NCBI GenBank assembly: GCA_023228245.1
Contig: JALOBN010000008.1
Location: 1-64,000, forward strand
Direction of reading: 5' to 3'
Source of the DNA: Candidatus Pacearchaeota archaeon
Lineage (GTDB): Archaea; Nanoarchaeota; Nanoarchaeia; Pacearchaeales; GW2011-AR1
DNA length: 64,000 nt
The notes under the pieces are model-generated. The model was not told the DNA's origin, made no database searches, and saw nothing but the letters and a program-made list of their open reading frames with translations. The position numbers and the translations under genes are program-made. The first letter of the stretch is position 1. Every line of letters begins with the position of its first letter. Below are positions 23,660 to 32,664 of the stretch, piece after piece.

Positions 23660-23767
23660 TCATGTGGCCCTCGGGCGGGCGTTCCTTCCCGCATTCATGG
23701 GGCAATTATTGCAAAAATAATCGGTAGCGGTCCGAAGGTGGCCCGCGCAGGCGATATAAGAAATCAT
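23660..23767 (-). CDS. Tiny Cys protein
   Basis: 35 aa; C-x16-C-x2-C spacing could bind a metal. ATGA overlap with the upstream secreted-protein gene is the main support. Confidence 0.4.
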   Translation of the reverse strand: MISYIACAGHLRTATDYFCNNCPMNAGRNARPRAT

Positions 23768-24138
23768 GCCCCCGTCCAAGTGCCTCTTAGAACAACCGCC
23801 AGATGGTTTGTCGTGTCCAGCGGAACCAAACGCACCCATCCGTATTGTGTGACAGTGGAGATCTGATCGTATGCGGTACCGTTGCAAATTATCTTTTTTC
23901 CCGATGCAGCTTTGACGATTTGAATATGATTGTACCGATTAATTACCTCTCTGGCAGTGGTATTCAGGCCCGGATCGCTTAGAGTAATCGTTTGGGACCA
24001 AGAAGCATGACCGCCCCGGATAATTTCAGGAGAGGAAGCTGTAAGCGTGATGTTGTTTTCGGTGCTCCAGTAACCCGTGAACGCCGAAGCCGATCCAATC
24101 AATATCAATACAAGCAAAAATATAATTTTAGATTGCAT
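23764..24138 (-). CDS. Secreted beta-rich protein
   Basis: 124 aa from ATG 24138. Signal peptide at residues 1-19 (SKIIFLLVLILIGSASA). The mature part is beta-rich with NITLTAS and SWSQTITL, and possible N-glycosylation sequons (NIT, NTT, NGT). The start lies inside the end of the tailspike gene (11-nt overlap). It may act on the host surface. Confidence 0.6.
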   Translation of the reverse strand: MQSKIIFLLVLILIGSASAFTGYWSTENNITLTASSPEIIRGGHASWSQTITLSDPGLNTTAREVINRYNHIQIVKAASGKKIICNGTAYDQISTVTQYGWVRLVPLDTTNHLAVVLRGTWTGA

Positions 24139-25657
24139 AAGCACTCCTCGCAAACCAGTAGAATGTCACTCCGGCATCCACAGTTGCTAAAATGTTCTTG
24201 CTGCTAACCGGCACGCCCCGCCGCTCTCCGGTGGCTGGGATGAAAATATACGCATCCGAAAGATCCCAATATAGGCCGGATGCGATAGTCTGCTCTGCGC
24301 CGGTCCCAACAGAACTGCCTGCATTCTTCGCCTTATAGGTGCAATCTTCGAATTTATTTCCAGTCCCGTATGTGGGATTTACCAGAGATGTGAAAGTACA
24401 CCTTCTGAATCGATTATTTGTGGTTGCCTCGTAGAGGGCAGAGTTTGAAAACGCACAATCCTCAAATACTGTATCAATTCCCTGCAATCTAGTGGATCGG
24501 ATGCCCCATGTGCCGATGGCAGAGAAGTTCTTCACCCTGCCACCAGTGCCAGCAACATCGAGTCCGTAAGTGGCCGGAGAAGACGCAGCAGGAGTTATGA
24601 TAACGTCAAACAATTTTCCCGTACCGCCTAATCTAATCGCGTATGTGTTTACGCAGTTCAATATTTCAGAATGCTCCAATGATCCGTCGATATTGAACAT
24701 AGCCGATATGGTACCGGGGCTTATGACGGGATTATTTACAAAGATTTTAGTGGCATGTGTCGAAGTTGGGACGGTATTCCAACCACAAGCGTCTTCGCGT
24801 ATCGTATCCCATGAAATGTTGACACTTTTGCCCGTAGCACACCCTATTCCTGCTTCACAGGCATACAATTCTATATTTTTGAAGTGGACATCTTCGCAGG
24901 GCGTTTCTGTGTCAGTATGGTTATGGACATCGAGCGCGGGGATCGGAGATGCTGCCGGCCCAATGTTCTTTAATATACCATTTGAGATCCATGCGCCTTT
25001 GACCCCATTCTGTACCTCGATGCCCCGGCAGACAGTATCGATATCGAACCCGTCAACACGAACGTTTGTCGCACCGTTGCCGATGTAAATAGCATCAGTA
25101 TAATATCCTGCACCGGGATAGGCATTTGCTATTTTTATATCTCTTAGAACTATGTTATTAATTGCGCCACCGACGCGAAATCCAGCGACGGTTCCAAATC
25201 CGCCAGCAACGCCTATTCGTTCTGCGAATGAATCCGATGCCATCCAGATAGACCGCTCGAACCCGGATGATGGGCAAGATATTGAAAAATCAGATAGGTA
25301 TGAGCCTGTGCCAGCCTGTATAGATCGACCAGTCGGAGAAGCTTCAGCGATCCCGGACATATCGAAGACTGTAATATCTCGGCCAAGACCGACCATGCCA
25401 ACTTTCGCAGAAAGTGCAATATAAGTTTGTGGTGCGATGGATCTAGCAGCGATTTTTATTATCCCGCCGCCAAGGCCGTTAAGATAGGTGTTGGCAGCGA
25501 ATATGACCGCGCTTTCGTTTGCCCCGACATCCCCATATGCTCCTGATATACGCTTTCCTCGATAGTTCTCTGCGTATATTTTCCCGCCCGCGCCCTCTGA
25601 AAATAGTGTAGCAACTGATTCATGTCGCTTAATGGCCGGGGGCGAAGATTGCGCCAT
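24128..25657 (-). CDS. Right-handed beta-helix tailspike (pectate lyase-like)
   Basis: 509 aa from ATG 25657 (TAATG with the previous stop). A short N-terminal head is followed by 'DVGANESAVIFAANTYL', the usual entry of Pectate_lyase_3 tailspikes, then many rungs with V/I-x-L/F-x-x-I/C-x-I and N/G turns (VLRDIKIAN, VRVDGFDIDT, AWISNGILKN). The terminal domain has several Cys. Such proteins bind or depolymerise host glycans. Encoded among connector genes, away from the tail operon. Confidence 0.7.
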   Translation of the reverse strand: MAQSSPPAIKRHESVATLFSEGAGGKIYAENYRGKRISGAYGDVGANESAVIFAANTYLNGLGGGIIKIAARSIAPQTYIALSAKVGMVGLGRDITVFDMSGIAEASPTGRSIQAGTGSYLSDFSISCPSSGFERSIWMASDSFAERIGVAGGFGTVAGFRVGGAINNIVLRDIKIANAYPGAGYYTDAIYIGNGATNVRVDGFDIDTVCRGIEVQNGVKGAWISNGILKNIGPAASPIPALDVHNHTDTETPCEDVHFKNIELYACEAGIGCATGKSVNISWDTIREDACGWNTVPTSTHATKIFVNNPVISPGTISAMFNIDGSLEHSEILNCVNTYAIRLGGTGKLFDVIITPAASSPATYGLDVAGTGGRVKNFSAIGTWGIRSTRLQGIDTVFEDCAFSNSALYEATTNNRFRRCTFTSLVNPTYGTGNKFEDCTYKAKNAGSSVGTGAEQTIASGLYWDLSDAYIFIPATGERRGVPVSSKNILATVDAGVTFYWFARSAYAI

Positions 25658-26268
25658 TACGTCCACATCTCCAGAAGCACAATGTCGCCCGCTGTTATGC
25701 CCGCGACATAGAGCGTTTCGCTGGTCAGAAGCAGATTGCTTTCGGAGTAGACCGACCCGCCATCCAAAAGCATAAATGGCAATGTGGAATCATGAACTTT
25801 GTCAGTTTCAAAAGCGTATCGAATGTCGCTGCCTGCATTTATCTTCGTAGAATCAACGCACCGGAAAGTTAGGGTCTTGCAGTTTGCGGGAAGTGCTTTG
25901 CTGTATTCGGTATTTGCAAGAGTCAGCGTTATGCTGTCCATCGTCACAGTGCCCGCCGGGGTTGCCCCCTCCACAGCCGTCTTGATGCTTGACAGGCTCG
26001 CGTTTCCGGTGTCTTGCTTTGCTTCCGTCGCTGGCGCTGCTATGAGCTTTGCCAGGATCGCTTGCTCTGCCGTGATCTGAGTATCTTGCTTGGCGGATGT
26101 GGCTGCGCCAGTTGGCAATGCAGATGATGCTGTGCTCACCACCAATGTTCCCGTGCCATCTCCATTATCCGTTACCAGCAACGGCTTTAATGCCGCCTTC
26201 GCTGCTGTATATCCATATTGAACGAATGCGCCTATAGCATTTCCCCAAATCTTTTCGCCTAATACCAT
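25657..26268 (-). CDS. Structural protein (fibre/anchor-like)
   Basis: 203 aa. Middle holds a heptad-like Ala/Lys/Gln stretch repeating ATSAKQDTQ and ATEAKQDTG, typical of trimeric fibres. The C-terminal half resembles virion proteins with 'NTEYSKALPANCKTLTFR' and 'SETLYVAG'. Coupled by TAATG to the tailspike, so it may be its anchor. Confidence 0.6.
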   Translation of the reverse strand: MVLGEKIWGNAIGAFVQYGYTAAKAALKPLLVTDNGDGTGTLVVSTASSALPTGAATSAKQDTQITAEQAILAKLIAAPATEAKQDTGNASLSSIKTAVEGATPAGTVTMDSITLTLANTEYSKALPANCKTLTFRCVDSTKINAGSDIRYAFETDKVHDSTLPFMLLDGGSVYSESNLLLTSETLYVAGITAGDIVLLEMWT

Positions 26269-26301
26269 ATGTTCATCTCCGCTGCCATTTCAGCCGGTAA
26301 T

Positions 26302-26847
26302 CTATGCTAAATAAGTGTAAAAGTCGGATTCTTGACCCAAATCCGGGTTATCTTCAGCATTTTGAATTCTATAATCTCGTGCACCTTTGCGAACGATGTC
26401 GCCAATTTGCAATTCAGTTGTGCTAAGGATCAGGCTATTAGTTTTTGTCCAGACGCCCTGCGAATTGTAAAAACCGCTATTGTAGGCCTCGATCCTGGTA
26501 TTAATTGCGGTAAGTGTTTCGGCCACAACATCCGCACCGCCCACATCGATGACAGTAATATGGCAATGACAATCCAGACCAGAGCTGGTTATAACCGGGG
26601 TTGCTGTCAAGCTTACTGTGGTCTGCTTAGTTCCGGCCTGAATAAATGTTAGCGTCTCGCTGCCTATTGTCATCGTTCCGGCGCAATCGGTATGTCCGAT
26701 TGCAGATGAGATAGTAACCTTGCATCGACCAGTGACACCATCCGGCCATGCTCCAATAGTGGGCGAGGCCACCATCACACCATAGAAAAGAGATACAGCC
26801 GCCTTAGTTACCTTGTAGGCCCCCGCAGCTAGATAATCCTCGATCAT
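26302..26847 (-). CDS. Head-tail connector or closure protein, putative
   Basis: 181 aa. Terminal segment 'LQIGDIVRKGARDYRIQ' and an all-beta middle recall head-closure proteins. A Thr/Gly-rich insert with paired Cys at about residues 42-95 is unusual. Placed after the DnaT-like adaptor and coupled with it (ATGA). Function by position. Confidence 0.5.
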   Translation of the reverse strand: MIEDYLAAGAYKVTKAAVSLFYGVMVASPTIGAWPDGVTGRCKVTISSAIGHTDCAGTMTIGSETLTFIQAGTKQTTVSLTATPVITSSGLDCHCHITVIDVGGADVVAETLTAINTRIEAYNSGFYNSQGVWTKTNSLILSTTELQIGDIVRKGARDYRIQNAEDNPDLGQESDFYTYLA

Positions 26848-27377
26848 GGCATTGGCCGCACTGCCCCGGCGATGTATTGTTTCATGAGGTCGTAAGCTTC
26901 CTGGCTATGCAGGCCCTTCCATTTGGCCGATGTGCTAACATTCCCATAGCTTTCTGACAGTTTGCCTATGGAAAAGCTCTTCACGCCTTGGTTTTGCAGC
27001 TTCCTCCGCTTCTGATCGCCTGGAGAAGACACATAAAAGTCATAGAGAGCTATGGCTTCTTCCAGACATGCCTTCTTGACATCTTCGGGAACGATGGCGG
27101 TACTTGTCGAATCATCCCAGTCGTGGGCATAGCCGTTAATGACCCTCGGAAACATCAGGGCTTGCTCATCGGTGGATGGTGATGTCTTGTCGATGTAATT
27201 ATAGGTAGATCCTTTCAAGGGCAAGGCATCGATCAGCAAAGTGGCCTTCTGCAAGTACCATGTTTGACTTGCATCAGACGCGGCAAGTAAAGCGATTGCA
27301 GCAGACCTAGGATCAGATGTAAGCCTCGTCTCTAAATCAGCAATCGTTGTAATGTATGAATCGCTTACATCCACCAT
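26844..27377 (-). CDS. Head-tail adaptor (DnaT-like / gp6-like)
   Basis: 177 aa. Helical, with the order A-rich helix, ALPLKGSTYNYIDKTSPS, ALMFPRV, VPEDVKKACLEEAIALYDFY, then a late SFSIGKLSESYG. This is the usual layout of the phage adaptor family often mislabelled DnaT-like ssDNA-binding protein. Downstream of capsid genes, as expected. Confidence 0.7.
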   Translation of the reverse strand: MVDVSDSYITTIADLETRLTSDPRSAAIALLAASDASQTWYLQKATLLIDALPLKGSTYNYIDKTSPSTDEQALMFPRVINGYAHDWDDSTSTAIVPEDVKKACLEEAIALYDFYVSSPGDQKRRKLQNQGVKSFSIGKLSESYGNVSTSAKWKGLHSQEAYDLMKQYIAGAVRPMP

Positions 27378-27380
27378 ACC

Positions 27381-27533
27381 CTACTCCTTCTTTCGCTTTT
27401 TTGCGGGCTTGGCTGCATCGGCCAAAGATCGCTCAATCATTATATTGCCAGTAGAATCAGGAACCGTGAGGCGTGTTCCTATCTCTAGGCGAACCGTGCC
27501 TAATACCATAGGGCGCTTAGTAATTATTTCCAT
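27381..27533 (-). CDS. Small capsid-region protein
   Basis: 50 aa from ATG 27533 (MEIITKRPMVLGTV...). Short beta strand set, then a Lys-rich tail (AAKPAKKRKKE). Similar small proteins occur between capsid and adaptor genes in many siphoviruses. Four bases from the acetyltransferase stop. Confidence 0.55.
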   Translation of the reverse strand: MEIITKRPMVLGTVRLEIGTRLTVPDSTGNIMIERSLADAAKPAKKRKKE

Positions 27534-27537
27534 GTTA

Positions 27538-27960
27538 TTATATTTTCTTGGCCGGATTTCCGGCAATTGTACAATGCCCTTCCGGGAAGCTGTGAGTCAC
27601 AACAGAACCGGCCCCCACAATCGTATGATCGCCCAGTGTCACGCCCGGCAGGATCACTGCATTCATGCCTATCCAACAGTTGTCGCCTATGTAGACATCT
27701 TCAGGCGGCAAATGGTTAGACGGGTTCGCTGGATCGTGATTTATGGCTATTATTCCCGCGTTTGGGGCGATGTAACAGCCCTGCCCAATGTGGATATGTG
27801 GCGTGTCTTGGATGTAAACACCGGGTGACCAGATGTGTGAATGATCTTTGCAATCAATTTTCGATATGTGGCGACCAAATTTCACCAAGATCGTCGGCCA
27901 TCCAGGAAAACTCCTCATCTGATGGAAGAAAAAACTTCTCAAAGAGCCAATCAAGAACAA
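27538..27960 (-). CDS. Left-handed beta-helix acetyltransferase (hexapeptide repeat)
   Basis: Up to 140 aa (TTG 27960; an ATG at 27918 gives 126). Rungs of hexapeptides (IHIGQGCYIAPNAGIIAINH, VYIGDNCWIGMNAVILPGVT, HTIVGAGSVVTHSF) and terminal IAGNPAKKI place it with maltose/galactoside O-acetyltransferase-like enzymes; the His in AINHD is the catalytic candidate. An accessory gene within the head operon: it could acetylate a surface or virion glycan. Start codon uncertain. Confidence 0.8.
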   Translation of the reverse strand: MFLIGSLRSFFFHQMRSFPGWPTILVKFGRHISKIDCKDHSHIWSPGVYIQDTPHIHIGQGCYIAPNAGIIAINHDPANPSNHLPPEDVYIGDNCWIGMNAVILPGVTLGDHTIVGAGSVVTHSFPEGHCTIAGNPAKKI

Positions 27961-28221
27961 TCATCTCTGCCGCCTCAGCGCGTTCCATTCAGGGTTCAGC
28001 TTGCTATTGAATTCAAGTTCAGACGGTAAGAAATATTTATACCAAATTATAGTTATCGAAGTTATTGCAACAAATCCAATCGCTAAACAGATTGCAGCGA
28101 GCCATTTAACCTCTGATGTCTTCCAAAATATATATGCTATCATCGGGCCGTTGATGAGCAGGCCATAAAATATCATTGCCTGTTGTGCAAGCATTTTCAG
28201 CTTAATTATTTTTAGCTTCAT
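27961..28221 (-). CDS. Small two-helix membrane protein
   Basis: 86 aa. Two membrane segments (MIFYGLLINGPMIAYIFW; WLAAICLAIGFVAITSITII) with basic ends. Next to the acetyltransferase. Might be a superinfection or membrane-anchoring factor; no family recognised. Confidence 0.6.
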   Translation of the reverse strand: MKLKIIKLKMLAQQAMIFYGLLINGPMIAYIFWKTSEVKWLAAICLAIGFVAITSITIIWYKYFLPSELEFNSKLNPEWNALRRQR

Positions 28222-28237
28222 AAAAAGGTAGGCGGGC

Positions 28238-29602
28238 CTATGCGTGGCCGCCCCATGTTCCTATGCTATTCAGTTCATACCAGGAAGTGCCATCGCAGAT
28301 GACCGCCAGGAGCGTGCCAACTGCATCAGTTGTTGCCTGAATTGCCGTGCCATCCACGGTTTCCGCGCCTTCGCCATCAACCCTAACATAGTTAGCGCCT
28401 AGATCGGTGGTCACCAAGAACGTGATGATCCTACCAGTATTATCGACAGCCGTGGGCAATGTGTATGTCTGATTGCCCGGCTCAGTAGAATTGCCACAGA
28501 ACCAGAAGTCAGGATCGGTGTCAGTGATAGTGATATTGGTCGCGGATGTGTTAGTCCTGTGCTCAGTCTCGCCGACTGTAAATGTCTTGCCGGCATCGAT
28601 AGACGTAGAACCCTTGAGCGCGACCGCGCCGGTGCCCGTGGTGAAGGTCTTAGCGCCGCTTATTGTGGTATCGCCGCTCAAGGTATTTGCGCCAGTCGGA
28701 GTTGTGAATATACCTGACGACAGGCTATAATCTATATCGGACGCCCCGCCAATCGCTACCAGATCGGACGCGCTGGACGGCGAAGCCGTGCCAGACCAGG
28801 TATAACCGTCATCAAATTGCGGGTTGCCCTTAATTGTCATATAGTTGCCGGATGTCAGCCACTGGATATATCCGGTCCCAGCCGTGTTAAATATGAGCTT
28901 CTTGTTTTGGGTCAGGCTCACATTTTCAAAGGTGGCATCGCCGTTGGTATCGAGCGTGGTATTGATTGTCAGGCTCGCTATGGTGCTTGCCTCATCGATT
29001 CTTGCCGCACCATCGACCACCAGATTATCAGTGACAGTTGCATCGTCCGACGCCGTTAGGTTAGCGCCAGCCACGGTGCCCGATCCGGTGATGTCGGTTC
29101 CGCCGATGGTCGAATTGCAAGAAATCACATTGACAGTCAGGGTTTCGTCAATTCTCGCGCCGCCGTCAACGGTCAGATCATCGGTTATGATTGCGTCATC
29201 GGATGCTGTTACATCAGATGCGGCAACGGTTGTGTTGCTCACAACATCATTGGCGGTGAGCGTCCCATATACCAGAGCGTCATCGGTGCTGGTAAGCTGC
29301 TCTCCTTGGATGGTCCCGGTGGCGGTTACTGAAGTGGCTGATATTGCCCCGCCCGTGAACCCTGCCCCCAATGTCACCGCTTCTTCCAGATAGATTGGCG
29401 TATTATTGACGTAGATCTTATCTTCCGAAGAATCGTAGCTTATCGCGGCATCCGCGCCAGTCCCAAAGAACATGTATTTGTCATCAACTAGCGTGATGTT
29501 ATCGTAGTTGGTGACAGGGACATTTACTTTTTGCGGATACCATGCCGCGCTAGATGCCCCAATCACTATCAGGAGCACCAAGAGAATCATAGTTTTCTTC
29601 AT
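28238..29602 (-). CDS. Repetitive fibre-like protein with signal peptide
   Basis: 454 aa from ATG 29602 (AGGAG ahead). Residues 1-20 are a signal peptide (LLVLLIVIGASSA). The body is made of tandem repeats like TASDDAxxTDxLxVDGxARIDExxT and SxxTxxGTxxG, as in beta-roll head or tail fibres; the end has a triple-beta/jelly-roll look with SWYELN. A signal peptide on a virion-type fibre encoded right after the capsid gene is odd: it may be displayed on the host surface. Confidence 0.7.
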   Translation of the reverse strand: MKKTMILLVLLIVIGASSAAWYPQKVNVPVTNYDNITLVDDKYMFFGTGADAAISYDSSEDKIYVNNTPIYLEEAVTLGAGFTGGAISATSVTATGTIQGEQLTSTDDALVYGTLTANDVVSNTTVAASDVTASDDAIITDDLTVDGGARIDETLTVNVISCNSTIGGTDITGSGTVAGANLTASDDATVTDNLVVDGAARIDEASTIASLTINTTLDTNGDATFENVSLTQNKKLIFNTAGTGYIQWLTSGNYMTIKGNPQFDDGYTWSGTASPSSASDLVAIGGASDIDYSLSSGIFTTPTGANTLSGDTTISGAKTFTTGTGAVALKGSTSIDAGKTFTVGETEHRTNTSATNITITDTDPDFWFCGNSTEPGNQTYTLPTAVDNTGRIITFLVTTDLGANYVRVDGEGAETVDGTAIQATTDAVGTLLAVICDGTSWYELNSIGTWGGHA

Positions 29603-29638
29603 GAATAATCTCCTAAAATGAGAATGCCGAAGCATTCT

Positions 29639-30643
29639 CTAGGGCACCAGCACAGAGAACGGGTACCTGCTCGCGTCGGTTGTCTGGATCTGGTTTTCGG
29701 GGTTGGGGAGTTGCCAGCCAAGCCTGCATGTGACTCGCATAGCGAGCATGTCCTGTTGCAATAGGTTGAACACGACAGCACCAGAAGCATCGGTGATCAC
29801 GCCGCTATCGAATATCTTATAGGTGATATCCTGCCTCCAGCAGTAGACGGCCCTTTGCCAATCGCCCGCGATCAGGAGCGCGGCTGTGCTATCCAGAGCG
29901 CCGTTCTTGGGGAATGCCACCGGCACACCGGCCAAGCTGTACTTAGTTGGGCTGGTCACGTCGGGCTGAAGCAAGAACTGTCCTGTAGAGTCTCTGAGGC
30001 CCCGGAGAGCAGCCTTTTGGCTGAGTGCTCCAACAATGCCATTGACATCATAGCCATCGGCCTCTACCAGGGCAAACAGGCCGCCTTCTCCCAGGATGGC
30101 ATCTGCGAGATCCGGGAATGTCAGGCCGGAACCAACCGAAGAGGACTTATCGATGCTCTGAGACTTGCTTGTGGCATCGGTTACGATGCCATTGGGCCAG
30201 GACGTAGGCTTGTTTGTGCCGTGGATGATGGCTGCATCAATCGCCTTTGCAATGGCCTCAGCGAGCCGAGGGGCCGTTTCGCCCCAAATATCATAGCCAC
30301 CGCTTGCAGCGTCATCAATGACGGCAGACGGGATCGGCACAATAACAGCAAGCTCTTCAGCCGTGATGGTGGCATAGGACCAGTTCTGCTTTGTGGTCTT
30401 CTTCAGGCCTTCGTCGTATGAAGAGCTGGTGCCATCGCCAGACTCGGACGCCAGGAAGTAGGCCGTAGGGTACAGGCTCATGACCGGCAACTGCCTAACC
30501 TTGGTAGGCATGTCGTTGAGCCTGGTCATCCTGGGTAGGGTAAAGCTTCCCTCGATGGCGGTCTGGATGATAGTCTTTGCATATTCGGTTGGGATAAGGT
30601 TACTTACCCCGCTCCGAGTGATAATATTGTCATAATCTGTCAT
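29639..30643 (-). CDS. Major capsid protein (HK97 fold)
   Basis: 334 aa. Recognisable order: 'LIPTEYAKTIIQTAIEGS', a loop with P-V-M-S, the E-loop region (YATITAEELAVIVPIPSAVIDDA), spine helix (RLAEAIAKAIDAAIIHGTN), and A-domain strand 'FPKNGALDS...LIAGDWQRAVY' ending in 'DMLAMRVTCRLGWQ'. Preceded by a scaffold-like gene and the portal. Confidence 0.92.
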   Translation of the reverse strand: MTDYDNIITRSGVSNLIPTEYAKTIIQTAIEGSFTLPRMTRLNDMPTKVRQLPVMSLYPTAYFLASESGDGTSSSYDEGLKKTTKQNWSYATITAEELAVIVPIPSAVIDDAASGGYDIWGETAPRLAEAIAKAIDAAIIHGTNKPTSWPNGIVTDATSKSQSIDKSSSVGSGLTFPDLADAILGEGGLFALVEADGYDVNGIVGALSQKAALRGLRDSTGQFLLQPDVTSPTKYSLAGVPVAFPKNGALDSTAALLIAGDWQRAVYCWRQDITYKIFDSGVITDASGAVVFNLLQQDMLAMRVTCRLGWQLPNPENQIQTTDASRYPFSVLVP

Positions 30644-30658
30644 AAGAAATTACCTCAT

Positions 30659-31219
30659 TCATCGGCCCCCCCTACCAGCAGCCGCGAGAATAGCCGCGTT
30701 CATGAACGCATGCTTGCTTTCCGGCGCCTCGCTGCCGGATGGAGTAGGATTGCCGATGTTCTTTTTTAGCTTTAGGCCAAAATCGGCGGCTATTGACTCG
30801 ATGTTCTTTAGGATTTCCTCTTCGTTCTTGCCCTTAACGTATTTTAGCAAATTACTTGGAAGAGGCTCGCCGCTTTTGGTCTTGAAGTCAGAGAACAGTT
30901 TGGTCCGAAGTTCCAGCGCCTCGAATTTCTCGAGTTTCTTCTTAGTGGACTCGGCCTCTTTCTTGGCCTCATCGCGCTCAAGCTGGAGCTGTTGGGCTTC
31001 GGTGAGCTTGGACTTCTCGATTTCTTTGAGCTTCGTCTTCAGGTCGTCATAGTCTGCGAATTGTTCCTTAATTCGCGACCTTTCGGCTGAAAGAATCTTG
31101 CCAAGCTTCTTTTTCTGTTCGGGTGTAAAATCATCAGATTCCGGCTCTGACGGGTTCGCCGATGCACCAGATTTATCTGCTGGCGGCTGGTTCCCGCCAT
31201 TAAGCTCATCATCTGTCAT
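30659..31219 (-). CDS. Capsid scaffolding protein
   Basis: 186 aa, acidic N-terminus, long central charged coiled coil (EQKKKLGKILSAERSRIKEQ ... KKKLEKFEALELRTKLF), and a basic C-terminal tip. This is the DUF4355-like scaffold layout, 15 nt ahead of the capsid gene. The 110 bp before it hold a hairpin (GGAATTGT/ACAACTCC, 31249-31270 region) that may be a partial terminator after the portal gene or a leader element. Confidence 0.8.
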   Translation of the reverse strand: MTDDELNGGNQPPADKSGASANPSEPESDDFTPEQKKKLGKILSAERSRIKEQFADYDDLKTKLKEIEKSKLTEAQQLQLERDEAKKEAESTKKKLEKFEALELRTKLFSDFKTKSGEPLPSNLLKYVKGKNEEEILKNIESIAADFGLKLKKNIGNPTPSGSEAPESKHAFMNAAILAAAGRGGR

Positions 31220-31329
31220 GTAATTTCACCAAACTTTAACGCAAGTTAGCAGCGAGTAGGAATTGTTAACGGACAACTCCCAAAACCGAAATATTGAAAT
31301 TATTATCAAAAAAGAATAATACGGGCAGC

Positions 31330-32664
31330 CTATATGCCGCCCTGTAAAGCCAACTCTTCCTTAATTTGCATCTGGTCAGCATCGGCCTGGTCTGAGGTCC
31401 ATCCGTACCGACGCATTGCAGCGGCCTTCTTGCTAGATATGCCTGCCGTTGTATCGTTCATCTCTATCTGAGACTGTTGCAATTCGTCTTCTGGCAGGCC
31501 ATCCTTCCATTTGATGGTTATCTCATTGGGCTCAATTGGGATGTCTGACAGGCCCGCCAACAGCAATATAAGCTTCTTTAGGGCAGGATCTATATTGAGC
31601 CTTAAGCGCTCGACGCGCTTCAATGGGGCCATCATTCGCAGTCTGAGCGAGGTGCCACTTTCGGCAGTGCCGCTTATGGATTGGCCGAAGGCTTGCGGGC
31701 AGGTTTCAGACAACGCATAGAGCTGATCCATGAGGAAAGAGATCTCTTGGAAGGAAGCCGATAACTGCCCGTCCCAGGTGATGTACTCGGGCGGCTTCTG
31801 CCCATCCGCCATCGGGAAAACTCGAAGATTGCTGTCATAGGACATTTCGCCCGTTTCCGGGTTCCTGGTCACTGCATCTTCAGGAACTCCCATCGCAGGC
31901 TCAGAGTGCGCGTCTAGGATTCGGCCTAACCTAGTAAGCCTGGTTTCCAGCCGCTTGATAATGGGGTCGAGGGAGGTATAATCATCTATCCCCCATTGGT
32001 TCGTGGTGGTTGTCAGATTGCAGAAGGGGATTAACAGGAAATCGTCTATACCATATGTCTCTTTGGCCTCTTTGTTAATTTCTATCTCAGTGGCCTCACT
32101 AGCAATCTTGCCATCGATTACCTGGTAAGTCCTGGTTTCGACTTCGCCTTTGCGGTGAATCTCACAGTTCAAAGTTTTGTCAACTTGCCAGGCTAAAAGA
32201 TGCTCTATAACCCGCCCAGAAGTATCGACGACAGGGAACCACCTAGAAGGCGCGATGGCCTGAGCATGTGGTAGGCCTGACTCATCCAGATATGCCTTTA
32301 TTGGCCCGGTACCAAATCGAGATGTATCGATCAGGGCTTTATATGCCTCTGGAAATAGCGAAGTATCAAGAATGAGCTGATCAATCGCTTTCTGGCTGCT
32401 TTCGGATACCTTAATTTCAGGCAGTTCGCCGATCAACAGATCAGGCCACAAGGTCGATAGCCTGCGATGCCAATTCAGGCACATCACTATCTTCTGGTGT
32501 TCGGCTGCATTCTCATGGAAGAGTCTGAGTAGGCCTGTATAAACCGCGGTATGATTGCCATCGAAAAGGTTTTCATTTTGCTTATATAGCGTGAGCCTAG
32601 TTTTTTCGGCATCGGGAGGCCATCGCAAACCTTTTTGCAAGATCGAATCTGCATCATAAATCAT
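31330..32664 (-). CDS. Portal protein (SPP1 gp6-like)
   Basis: 444 aa. Motifs of the family: W-x-x-x-L-I-G-E near residue 75, 'GTGPIKAYLDESGLPHA', 'FNLLIP..N' type loop (DFLLIPFCNL), 'YTSLDPIIKRLETRLTRLGRILD', and the long C-terminal helix with SGTAESGTSLRLR. Forms the dodecameric DNA entry ring. Overlaps the terminase gene by 4 nt. Confidence 0.85.
   Translation of the reverse strand: MIYDADSILQKGLRWPPDAEKTRLTLYKQNENLFDGNHTAVYTGLLRLFHENAAEHQKIVMCLNWHRRLSTLWPDLLIGELPEIKVSESSQKAIDQLILDTSLFPEAYKALIDTSRFGTGPIKAYLDESGLPHAQAIAPSRWFPVVDTSGRVIEHLLAWQVDKTLNCEIHRKGEVETRTYQVIDGKIASEATEIEINKEAKETYGIDDFLLIPFCNLTTTTNQWGIDDYTSLDPIIKRLETRLTRLGRILDAHSEPAMGVPEDAVTRNPETGEMSYDSNLRVFPMADGQKPPEYITWDGQLSASFQEISFLMDQLYALSETCPQAFGQSISGTAESGTSLRLRMMAPLKRVERLRLNIDPALKKLILLLAGLSDIPIEPNEITIKWKDGLPEDELQQSQIEMNDTTAGISSKKAAAMRRYGWTSDQADADQMQIKEELALQGGI

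Noticed and set aside
24570..25088. 172-codon plus-strand open frame
   Set aside because: Antisense to the beta-helix tailspike, with no promoter or coding pattern.
28845..29393. 182-codon plus-strand open frame
   Set aside because: Antisense to the repetitive fibre gene; its Val/Ser-rich sequence mirrors the repeats.
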